Shown here in pieces: positions 19,201 through 28,140 of a stretch of 64,000 bases of DNA. A program made the position numbers and the translations under genes. Every line of letters begins with the position of its first letter. Positions within the stretch are counted from its first letter, which is position 1. Source of the DNA: Yamagishiella unicocca (lineage: Eukaryota > Chlorophyta > Chlorophyceae > Chlamydomonadales > Volvocaceae). The stretch is from contig BDSL01000003.1 in the NCBI GenBank assembly GCA_003116995.1, positions 2,653,139-2,717,138 on the forward strand, read 5' to 3'. The notes below the pieces were generated by a model that saw only the letters and a program-made list of their open reading frames with translations, had not been told where the DNA came from and searched no databases.

Positions 19201-22200
19201 GAGGGCGGGCTGTGTTGGCAGGTGTGTTGGCGGCTGTGTTGGCGGGTATGGTGGCAGCGTGCCGGATGGACCCCCGACGGTCCTAAACCCCATCGCAACC
19301 AACCGCCAAGCCAACTAACAACTCACTGGGGCAGACGTCCACGCGGTACACGCTGAAAGTCATGTAGTTGCCGCACGTGAAGCCGTTGGCTCCCGTGCAG
19401 GGCATGCTGCACAGCGAGCTGACACCGGACAGCGCCACTGCCGCCAGGCTGTTGCCCGCGGAGCACTGCCCGCCCCGCTGCAGTCCGTAGTAGGGGTAGC
19501 CCTTGGCGGCGGCCTCGTTGCGGCAGGCCACGACGGACGAATCGCCGTTGGGCAGGCGGAACGGCAGCGCGGCGCCGTACGGATCCGGGCCCTGGGCGAA
19601 GCAACCCACGTAGCCGCCGCCTGTGGGATGTGGGGAGTGGGGCGGGCGGGTGCAGCTGAGGACGGGGGGGGGGGCGGCCGTCCGGGGGAAAGGAGCAGGG
19701 ACGGGGAGGGAAAGGGGGCAGGGACGGTACGCATGCATGCAAAGGGGGAGCGAGGGGATGGATAAAGTGCCTCGTCCCTGCGGTAACGGTCTTCTCGCCA
19801 CCCCCTCCCCACCCACCGCTTACCGCACACATAGTTCATGTAAAGCGCGAAGGCCAGTGTGCCAGTCGGCAGGCCGGGTCCGCAAGCGGCCGCAGCCCCC
19901 AGCGACACGGCGCGGCTGAGGTCGTTACCACCCAGGCAGCCCACCAACCCCCAAACCGGGCTGGGCACAGCGCACAGCACACATATACCCACCAGCGGCT
20001 CGAGACAGTTGGCTGCAACGGTCGGCCGTCATGCCCGCGGTGTCGCTGGCGAGCAGGACGCTGGGCAGCGGTTTGGTCTTGGTGCTGTCGCGGAAGCAGC
20101 TCACGTACGCGAAGCTGGCTGTCGTACAGGAGGGGTTCAACGACAGCGAGCGTGGGGGGTGGGGGTTTGCAGATGGGACTTGGAATGCGGCACAGCCGTC
20201 CACTGTCCGTGTGCGGTGTGCCAGGTGTCAGGTGCGGCGATACCAACCCCCCCTGCACTCACGCTGGCATGTCTCCCCCGTGGCACCCAGCAGGTTGGTG
20301 TATCCCGCAGCACAGGTGCACCTGAGGGGTGTTGGGGAGACACCAGGAGGCGAGGTAAGGGGGTTAGGGAGATTCCGGCGCGGATTCGGCTGCGTTTGAT
20401 GTCGTGGAGGTAGCTAGGTGTGGTTGGGTGGTTGGCCACCACCACCACCACGAGGACAGGACAGCTCAGCGGGACCTTAAGGTGAGCCACAACCGCACGT
20501 ACGTACTTGTAGCCGCAGCCGTTGGGCTGGTCCTCGCACATGTTGGCGCCGTCGCCGCACAGGCCAGGCTGGGCAGCGCAGCGAGCGGACTCAGTCGTGT
20601 ACGGCATGCCCCACACCTGCACCTCCACGAGCTGGCGTGCGGTACGCGAGGGAGGCGGCGTTCGAAAAGGTTTAGAGGTCGGTTCGAGCCTCAGACTGCA
20701 GTACAGCAGTAAGCGAGTACGGCATTTGGCCAATACGGCAGTTACGCCCCGGCAGCACTGGGAGACGGAGTGCTGCTGCCAGAGACCCCTCAGCCCGGGA
20801 GGCGGTTTGGAGCCCACAGGCGATCCTGCCCACCCATCTGGCATTGACACGGGTTTCGTCGCCACCCCCAACCCCACACCCGGCCCCCGCGCTCAAAACC
20901 TTACAAACTTCACCTGCAAGACAGTGTCTGCTGGCGCCGTGCCAATCTTGGGGAAGTTCTGCACTGTCAGCCAGCGGCCCGCTAGTGGCTGGCTGCAGGT
21001 GGCGGTCAGGGAGCCCCCGGTGGTGCCCGCAGCAGCGCCCTGCCGGTAGCACAGGCCGTTGGCGGCCAAGGTGGCGCCGTTGGGATCTGTGTGCGGGGAG
21101 GGAGGTGCGGAGGCCGGTGGGCAGGGCGGTGTCCGCGGTTGGGGCGGGAGGCGGGGAGGATGGGAAGATACGGTGGGCGGCGCCAGCACGGACTGCAGGT
21201 AGATCGGCGAAGGCACCGTAGGGACCTGGCATCAGGAACAGCATAACAGGCGCCATCCGCCACCTCCCTCAGCCCCCACCCCTGTCCACCTCCCTCAGCC
21301 TCCACCCCAGTCCACCTCCCTCAGCCCCCTTTGCACACCCATTTGCTCCCTCGCTTGTTCCCGCTCCACTCCCCGCCCCCCCTCACCCGTGTCCCCGATC
21401 CTGACCTCCGCCCTGACCAGCCGGTTGCCGCAGCAGTCCTTGCGGTTCACCAGCACCACCCGGGACACCCGGCTGCGCACCCCCAGGTCAACCGACAGCC
21501 AGGGACGCGAGTCGCCCTCCTCCGACACGAAGAGGCGGTAGGCGTTGGAGGTGTCGCCGTCAACCGCACGGGAGGGGTGACTGCTTCCCTGTTTAGGCGG
21601 GGAGGAGCGAGGGGTTATCAGCAAGGAGGCCCGATGGCAGGTTTGCTGGTTGCATCATGTCAGAGCTAGGGAAGGGGCCACGGGATGACGGCCAATGCGG
21701 GCAACCGACAAGTGCGCCACCGGGCCAGCTGGGCGTTGCCATGCTGTATGCCCCCAGTGACCGCCACCGACACTCAGTCAGGGTACGACAGCCGAACGGA
21801 ACGGTGGCGCGCCATAGTCCGAGGTGCGGTACCCTGGCATCGCGACACCCTAGTGTACGGCACCTGGTAGCAGAAGGCGGCGTAAGCGTCCGAGGAAGCC
21901 ACCGACGAGGAGACGACGGGTCGGCCGACTGCCAGATTTGCCTCGCCGTACACCTGGAGCTCCAGGATCTGATGGCGTCAACAGTAAGGTGTACGGCGAA
22001 GTGTCAGCGGGGCCCATGACGGCGCTTATCGGTTTCCTCCTCAGTGCCGATCCACGGGTTTTCCTCCCCCCTCCCCCTGCCCAACTCCCCTGTGCCCCGC
22101 CTCCTGCCCCACCCCTGCCCCCCCACCCCTGCCCCCCCACCCCTGCCCCCCCACCCCTGCCCCCCACCCCTGCCCCCCCACCCCTGCCCCCCACCCCTGC

Positions 22201-25200
22201 CCCCCCACCCCTGCCCCCCTGCCCCGCCCCCACCTGCCCCGGCCCCCTGTTCCGGCCCCGCCTGCCCCTGACCCCCTGCCCGCTCCCCCCCCCGCCTCCT
22301 CGCACTCACGTGAAGGACGGCGTCGTCGTCGGAACTGGTGGTCGGCGGCAAGTTCTGCATGTGATGGGACGGCGAGTTGGAAGCCCGTAGTGGGGTACAG
22401 ATGAAACCCGTGGGCACGACACAGGAGACGCAGGGAACAAGCAGGCGTTCGGCAGTGCGTCGTCGCGGCAATGTGTAAGCAATCATGTCGGCCGTACAGG
22501 AGTCCCCGGCGCTCACAGAACCATTTACAGGCGCACATGTAGTGTAGGGCGCAATAGCCCCGGAGGAGAAACATAACCGATCTGACGAGTCGTTTCTTGT
22601 GCGCGTTTGAGGTTGTATGCTGGAGTGGACGAGTGGGTTTCGGGAGCCGTCTACCGACAGCCCAGTGCACGTTCCAAATACAATTGGCAAGTCAGACCCT
22701 TAGATGCTGATTCGAGGCGCTGAGCTGCGACTGAGCTGCGGCCAGTGAGGTCGTAGTCCGTCCCTTGACGGCCCCCCATTACTTCCACTCCACATACAAT
22801 GGCAACCCGGAATCGCCCCCTCCCTCCTTTTGCCATTCACCTCCCGAGCAGCCCACACATGTCGCACGCACCTGCAGGGTTACCCAACGCCCCACCAACG
22901 GCGTCGTGCAGTCGATATACGCCATGTCGCCCACCCCCGCGGTCTGCTTCCAGCACAGCGCGTTCTTTACCAGGGCCGACCCCTGGGTCTTCGACGTGAT
23001 GGCGGTGCTGCCCACCCTGACCTCCGCGTTCGAGAGCCGCCCCTGGCAGCAGTCCGCCCGGTTCCAGATGACCGCCCAGACGACCCGAACATCGCGTCCC
23101 AGGTCCACCGACAGCCAGGGGGCTCTTTCACCACCGCCGGCGCTGTGGAAGATGCGAGGCGGCCAATAGTTGTCGGTGTCGCCGTCATTGGCGTAGGCGG
23201 CGCGGTACCTGTCAGACGGCAGACAGTTGGAAGGTAGGCGGCAGTTTCATTGGTATAGGAGGCGCGCAAACGTCCCAGTCGTTAGCAAGGCAGAGTCAGT
23301 GACGCCGACAGGTTGCGCCTCGGAACGGTGTCTGCAGTTACAACGTGTGGGCAACTGGCAACGAACGGGCTAGGGTAATCGGCTCCCACTCGGACCCCGA
23401 GCTTGGGCCCGTGTCATCAAACGTCATTCCCGAACCCGCTGCCAAACCCCACCCTCCTTCCAGATGGGGGTACCTACAAGGCCGGTGTGGGTCGTGCGTG
23501 CGGAGAGGAACTGGATCGCGAGAAGAACCCTGTGTCAGCAACCCGAATCCGCGGCGGTTTGTCTTTACGTCCTCCCTGCGTCCCTCACCCGTGTATGTGT
23601 TACCCGCTGTCTCCCATCCTTCCCGCCCGTGACCCACCCCACCGCCCAACCCACGTGTCAAGAGTGGGTGGAGGACGCGTAGATGGGCCGGTTGGTCGCC
23701 CAGTTGTACGGACCAGGCAGCCGGCTGCGCTCGGGCAGCTGCGGCGGCGGCGACCTGCGGTTGGTTGACCCCCGGAGGGCCAGGCCATGGATCAGCAGCA
23801 GCAGCAAGTAACCCCTCGGCCGCCCACAATATCTATCGTTGCCCTACCAATACGCATGCCCTAGGTTTCCGTCCTTCGCATATACAGGCACATAGTTGGT
23901 GACTTGTCGTTTGTTTCCGCGCGCCACCCGTACTGAGAACTCACTTGCGCGCCATGACCGACGCGGCGGTGGGGCACTCCGTGTCCGTGTTCGCGAAGCG
24001 GCACAAGAAGACTCGCATGACGCTGGCTGCGGTGCCGGGGCCCAACGTGCCGCCAGGCAGCCAGCCCCCCGCGTACACCACCAGCTTGTAGCTGCTCAGC
24101 ACCAGGCGCCCGCCGGCCTTAACCGCGTCCACAAAGTTGTTCATGGGCTCCACCCAGGGGGAGAAGCTCTGCCGCATCGTGTTGTCCTGGTGAGCAGTAG
24201 CCGGCAGGCGGCAGGGAGGGCGCGCAAAGAAGGGGGAGGCGAGTTGTATATGTGTTATTGGTGGGTGTTGAGCCGTGCGGTGCCGCGCTGGGTGTCGCCG
24301 GCAGGTGGCGTGTGCCTGAGCATTGTGGCAGATGACGGACCAGGAACACCCGCCCAAAAGAAAACGAGTATCGACCGACAGCGCCCGTTACCCAGCGCCC
24401 AGCCTAAGACTGGCTACGTACTGCGCTGGCTGCTGGCGCGAGGCACTCACAACGTCCGTGCGCGTCTCGTGCACCGAGATGGCGTCCGTCGCGTAGTCCC
24501 ACAACGTTGAGTCAGCGTCGATCCCCACGCGAACCGACAGCACGAGGTTCCTGGCGGTTCCCCAGTTACTATACGACGGCATCCAGTTGGGCTGAATGGA
24601 CATCCAGTTGTTGGCAAAGGCGAGGGTGGGCGCAAGCGCGAACGATGACAGCCCCAGCGGCACGGTGGCGGAGTTGAGCTGGTCGCCGTCGGGCGTGGCG
24701 GGGGAGCCCCAGCCCAGCTGCATCATCTCGACACCGTTGTAGCACGACGGCCCGACGTTGCTGTACGACATGGCCGATGTCACGTCTTCGTACTCAGCGC
24801 CGTTGCGGCGCGCGTGGAAAAGGTTGAGGTTGTGGCCTGCCGTACGCAGGGAGGGTGGGGGCGGGAGGGCATACGACGAGGTATGTTGGCCCGACAGCTA
24901 CCACACACACACACACTCACCTCCGGGCCCCCCCATATCACATCTACAGCGAAATCTCCCACCGGGTGCAACGCATGCTCACCGAACTCGTGCATGATCG
25001 ACTGGCGGTTGTACAGGCAGCCTGGGTCAGTTGAGAACCACGAGCCACCGCCTCCGATCCAGCCGGCTGCCCAGTATCCGCACAGGGCCTTTGGCGCCAC
25101 ACACACACGCTGGGTGAATTGGGCGAGGTAGTCCGCGCCGAATGTCGCGATGACGGCGTCGACCCCGGCGTTGAGAATCGCGGAATCCCAGCAGCCGTTG

Positions 25201-27708
25201 CAAGTCCCGTCGGTAGGACTCCAGGGGGGTGTGAACTGGTAGTACGGCAATGGGGCAGAAGGAGGGGCCCGGGCGCGCAGACGCGGGTTCAGAGAATTTC
25301 GTTGAAGAGCTGTCGCTTAACTGGTATCTGAACTGGTACAGATGGTTTCCAGGTCAGCTAGGCCGTGCGGGTACATCCGTTGCAAACGGTAGCCGCAAGC
25401 CCCGCCCCCCACACCCCACTGCAACACTTCCTGTCAGCTTAGGTTTTCTTCCTCCTGGGTGGCGTGGGCGAGCCTTGTCCTCAGGCTTCAGATGGTCAAA
25501 ACAACCCCTCCGGCATGCAACCACCCATACTAATGGGTCCACACTCCTCCCGTACTAATGATTTCCCCACGCACGCAGGCCCACACTGTCCCACCGTGAA
25601 GGCCTTGAAGGCGTCCTTGTTGAAGGTGATGTTGTTGTTTGAGCACTGCCCAAATGGCAGGGCGTGGCCGCCCAGGCCGTCGCGACCAGTTCCCAGGAAC
25701 AGCTCGATCACCTGCACGCAACCGCCAGCGCGTGTGTTGGCGGCAGCGACAGCCGTTGTGGTAGTGACGCTGCCGCACATGCAACAGCCGATGCGCGCAA
25801 CATCGTCAGATCACCATGGCAGCTCAAAAGCTCCACCGAGGTGAGCATTTCTATCCTCGATGACACCGGCCATTCAGAGTGACGGGTGCGGGTGCCCTGT
25901 TGGGCCTTTCTGAACCCTGCTGTCCCATGTCCAGGGGTTGGGTCTTTCCTGTGTCGTCGCCACACGTTTCCTCGCTCCCCCGCTTTAAGATGGGCCAGAG
26001 CGCCCTCCTCGCACCAGCCACGAAGGCCACCGCCCAGCAGGTCCCTGCCCGATCAATCTGCCACTTGCCGTGTCCTCCGTCACATCGGCGTGGATGTCGC
26101 ACAGAGGGACATCCAGGATCATCACAATGATCTTCCAGTCGTTATGAGTGGGCGGCCTGGGCGTCTTGTACGACCAGGGGAACAGAGCCTGAAGGCGGGG
26201 GAAGAGCGCGGATACATGGAACCGAGACGAGCAAGCCAGTCGGATCTGCAGTCGATATATACTATGGTGAGGCGGTCGGGGAACTACCGATAGGGGGAGA
26301 TGCTGCGCCTGACGTTTGGAGTTGGAGTTGGGGTGCGGAACATCAATACACATGGCGACTGACCAGCGCAGCAGTCTCGCCGACGGGCTCCCTTGCTTTA
26401 GCCACCCAGCCATCCTCCCATGCCTTGCAGCTTATAGCCCTCTCCGCTTGATGTTCCCCCTCTGGTTTCCAGCACTCCAAACAGTCCGGCCGCACTCACC
26501 CGGCCCTGCATGTCCCTCACGACCCGGATGGGGGGCGTAGCTGAAGCAGCACACTCGGCCTGGCTCTTGGCCGTGTCACATGGCAGTACGGCATCCTGCG
26601 AGGGCCGCCGTAAAGCACCATATCAACCCCGTTGTCGTATGATGCAAATGATGACAGCAGCAGCTACATATATACACGTGTCTTGTGACTCAGCGGTGGG
26701 AGTGTTGGTGTTGGGCACGGGCGGTGGCGGTGGACGGCAGGATCGGGCAACTGCCTGCCTCGACAATCCAAATCAACCGTCCCAACCCACCAAGGCAACA
26801 CGAGTGCCGGCGTTTATTGGTTCCCCGCTGTCTGTGTCAACTGGCGCGAAGTCCGTTCCGCCGCCTAGCGACTCGTGGAAGCGACCAATACCATCCTCCA
26901 CTGCCCAGCCTGTCAACTCATTAAATAAGAGTACGCCTGTTGGTTTCATAGGCATTGGAAATCAGGATCGGGTTCCGGCCTGAACGTGAGGCGCCACGCA
27001 AGACGTTCATGGCGTAGATGGCCAAGGACAGGCGATCGCGCTGGCATATATAGTGTGCCGGAAAACTCCTAGGGGCGGCCTTCGGAGTGAGGTAACGAAT
27101 CAGTCCCCTCCGCTGAAGCTGAACTCGACATGACAGGCGTCAGACGGGTGTATGCATACGAATCAGGTAGGTGTTGTACAACCCTTGCGCTGGCGGAAGA
27201 TACGACGTTAGTAACACATGCTGATGTCCATATGGTGAGGTGCGGGTCATGTATGCTGTATTAGCGACGAACACCAAACCATAGAGGGGCCGGTTTGCAG
27301 ACTCCAAGTCAGCAGACGCAAGCCCGAGCCTCGAAGCCATGTAAACGGTACAGCAATACAATGACATACAGGTCAAGGTCATACATACTCTGCCCGGCAT
27401 CGCATATCAACGGTACCGTATACGGTCCATGCAACTTTGCAGAGGCGCCTTACCTTCAAGCCGATGGGCGGCAGAATTTCGACTTACTGCAGGAGCCGCT
27501 GTAACTCCTGCGCTGAAATCACAACAAGCGTATGCTGCGTTGGGCTTGGCTAGCTCCGGCGCCATACATCCTCCCGCCCCATTACGGGTTTCAGACGACT
27601 ACAAGCGCTCAGCCATTTCGCACCTTTAAAGCTAGCCACCGTCGCCACAGCCAGCAGCAGGAATGTTATCCCAACTTGCACCATTTTGGTAACTCGCCCA
27701 TGTTCCAT
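16300..27708 (-). CDS. Secreted modular M11 (gametolysin-like) metalloprotease with F5/8C-like, EGF-like, WSC and FAS1 domains, 22 exons, about 1,220 aa
   Basis: Exons (minus): 27708-27624, 26936-26791, 26595-26500, 26188-26069, 25711-25595, 25235-24983, 24836-24451, 24186-23945, 23754-23677(?), 23208-22872, 21968-21864, 21588-21387, 21086-20914, 20631-20507, 20321-20263, 20118-19989(?), 19960-19824, 19620-19327, 19143-18878, 17384-17188, 16841-16766, 16338-16300 (TAA). Phases agree at each junction; total 3,663 nt. Order of modules: signal peptide 1-26; M11 protease about 80-480; two discoidin-like domains about 498-629 and 630-790; EGF-like 800-841; WSC 845-930 and 932-1028; FAS1 about 1062-1220. 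Family knowledge: gametolysins digest the hydroxyproline-rich algal cell wall; the other modules usually bind carbohydrate or matrix. Inference: a matrix-anchored or wall-targeted protease. Doubts: exon 9 runs into an in-frame TGA, and exons 16/17 are separated by only 28 nt. Confidence 0.66.
17070..17144. repeat. 25-bp direct repeat, three perfect copies
   Basis: The unit starts GAATAGGGGTATTCCACCCA and is repeated at 17070, 17095 and 17120. Within it, GAATAGGGGTATTC is nearly palindromic. It lies in the intron 16842-17187 of the M11 gene. Confidence 0.95.
17462..18181 (+). mobile_element. Decayed retroelement fragment: reverse transcriptase C-terminal part, stop and TGTAA signal
   Basis: The plus strand encodes, in one frame, ANLLLAWFAYQFL (RT motif B region), RFLDDLLSLPNP (motif C; the catalytic Asp pair is present), GLQGIYPPALRV, MPFLDLLLLPVPLG and TRLYDKCAQPAF. 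This order of motifs (F-x-DD, FLDL, TRLYDK) belongs to a non-LTR-like RT lineage, possibly related to Penelope-like elements, seen in algae. A 10-bp tandem duplication ACCGAAGTGA at 17861-17880 shifts the frame; the new frame reads FQRLRRVITDPHNFCFEIAL, and a second shift near 17995 returns to the first frame, which runs to TGA at 18107-18109. TGTAA follows at 18177-18181. Everything before motif B is missing. It sits inside an intron of the M11 gene, opposite in sense, so it is a dead 5'-truncated copy. Confidence 0.6.
18182..18877. other. Rest of intron 19, nothing recognised
   Basis: Cytosine-rich sequence with no coding motif on either strand; no target-site duplication was found that would bound the retroelement fragment. 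Confidence 0.4.
19327..20321 (-). other. EGF-like end and two WSC domains (exons 15-18)
   Basis: Exon 15 (CTCAAGYTNLLGATGETCQ) closes an EGF-like module. WSC domain 1 starts YVSCFRDST and continues TADRCSQLSRAAGG, then GLVGCLGGNDLSRA; WSC domain 2 starts YVGCFAQGPDP and has GYPYYGLQRGGQCSAGN and FTCGNYMTFSVYRV. The YVGCF start, the ACRN/RCSQ Cys, the Y-x-GL-x-x-G-x-C-x-GN block and the final Cys are the usual WSC positions; WSC domains bind polysaccharide. WSC domain 2 is in a single exon, while domain 1 is interrupted at 19961-19988. Confidence 0.6.
20507..23754 (-). other. Two tandem discoidin-like (F5/8C / fucolectin-type) domains, linker and start of the EGF-like domain (exons 9-14)
   Basis: After an SPPPQLPERSR linker, domain 1 opens with NWATNRPIYAS and continues NDGDTDNYW, PWLSVDLGRDVRVV, NRADCCQGRLSNAEVRVG and ends GRWVTLQ / ILELQVYGE. 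Domain 2 repeats the layout: ANLAVGRPVVSSS, AVDGDTSNAY, PWLSVDLGVRSRV, NRKDCCGNRLVRAEVRIG, CSQPLAGRWLTVQ, LVEVQVWG. The paired Cys after Asp, the SVDLG strand and the RWVTLQ strand are the marks of fucose- or galactose-binding discoidin-like lectin folds common in algal matrix proteins. Introns fall at matching places in both domains, which points to exon-level duplication. Exon 14 then begins the Cys-rich CAAQPGLCGDGANMCE segment. Confidence 0.65.
22101..22228. repeat. C-rich minisatellite (ACCCCTGCCCCCC unit, 13-15 bp)
   Basis: About eight to nine copies of ACCCCTGCCCCCC(C) with variable C-run length. Located in the 903-bp intron between exons 10 and 11 of the M11 gene. Gly-rich ORFs on the minus strand across it are composition artefacts. 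Confidence 0.85.
23945..26188 (-). other. M11 catalytic region (exons 4-8)
   Basis: The zinc site HEFGHNLNLFH (residues 270-280) is assembled across a phase-1 intron (24837-24982): exon 6 ends ...CACGAGTTCG and exon 7 starts GCCACAAC. It matches the metzincin pattern HExxHxxGxxH except that the usual Gly is Asn. A Met-turn SAMSY follows at residues 293-297. Exon 5 encodes VIELFLGTGRDGLGGH and FGQCSNNNITF, and exon 8 ends RVFLCRFANTDTECP, both matching positions seen in M11 proteins. Exon 8 ends AA|GTGAGT; if not spliced, the next codon is TGA and the protein would be an M11 protease alone. Exon 4 needs a GC donor (26068-26067) or a GTGACG donor 15 nt earlier. Confidence 0.7.
27624..27708 (-). 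other. Exon 1 of the M11 gene: start codon and signal peptide
   Basis: ATG at 27708-27706, with a second in-frame ATG at 27684. The hydrophobic stretch VGITFLLLAVATVAS followed by small residues is a typical secretory signal. The exon ends G|GTGCGA in phase 1, and the next exon (26936) begins GC, completing a Gly codon, so phase supports the 687-bp first intron. No other ATG upstream gives a comparable hydrophobic start. Confidence 0.55.
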
Positions 27709-28140
27709 CGTGAAAGTGAAGGTCATACCGTCTAATTAACCAGATTTGTAGATGCTTTACTATGTTTTTGGCAAGTCCCTCGCTCCCGGGTCGGGCCCAC
27801 CTGACAATGTGGACGAACCACGGCAAACGTGGAATGAGAAAGTTTCCTAACATCCTAATAATACATTTCGCTGGACCGTGGTACTGGCCCGTTGCGAGGC
27901 CTAGGACACACGAGATAGAGCGGTCGTCCCATCGAAGTTGGTAATCGCCGCGCATTTCTCGCTCAAATATTTTCCGATCAGACTTCGGTAGCTCGGCCCG
28001 TACTGATTCGAGACGTAATTACAGCGACAGCCAAGCCACAGATACTAACGCTCGAAGCGCTTCCACCGCCTCTGCACTCCAGGGGTTGTGCGGACAGACA
28101 ACACTCGATAGCACCGAACGCCCGCAATTCTACCGGTCTC
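27709..28140 (-). promoter_or_regulatory. Upstream region of the M11 gene, presumed promoter
   Basis: Directly upstream of the signal-peptide ATG, moderately AT-rich compared with the gene, without coding motifs. No specific element is identified; assigned only by position. Confidence 0.25.

Noticed and set aside
26508..26983. A 157-codon plus-strand ORF
   Set aside because: Antisense to M11 exons 2 and 3, whose frames fit the M11 propeptide and join in phase.
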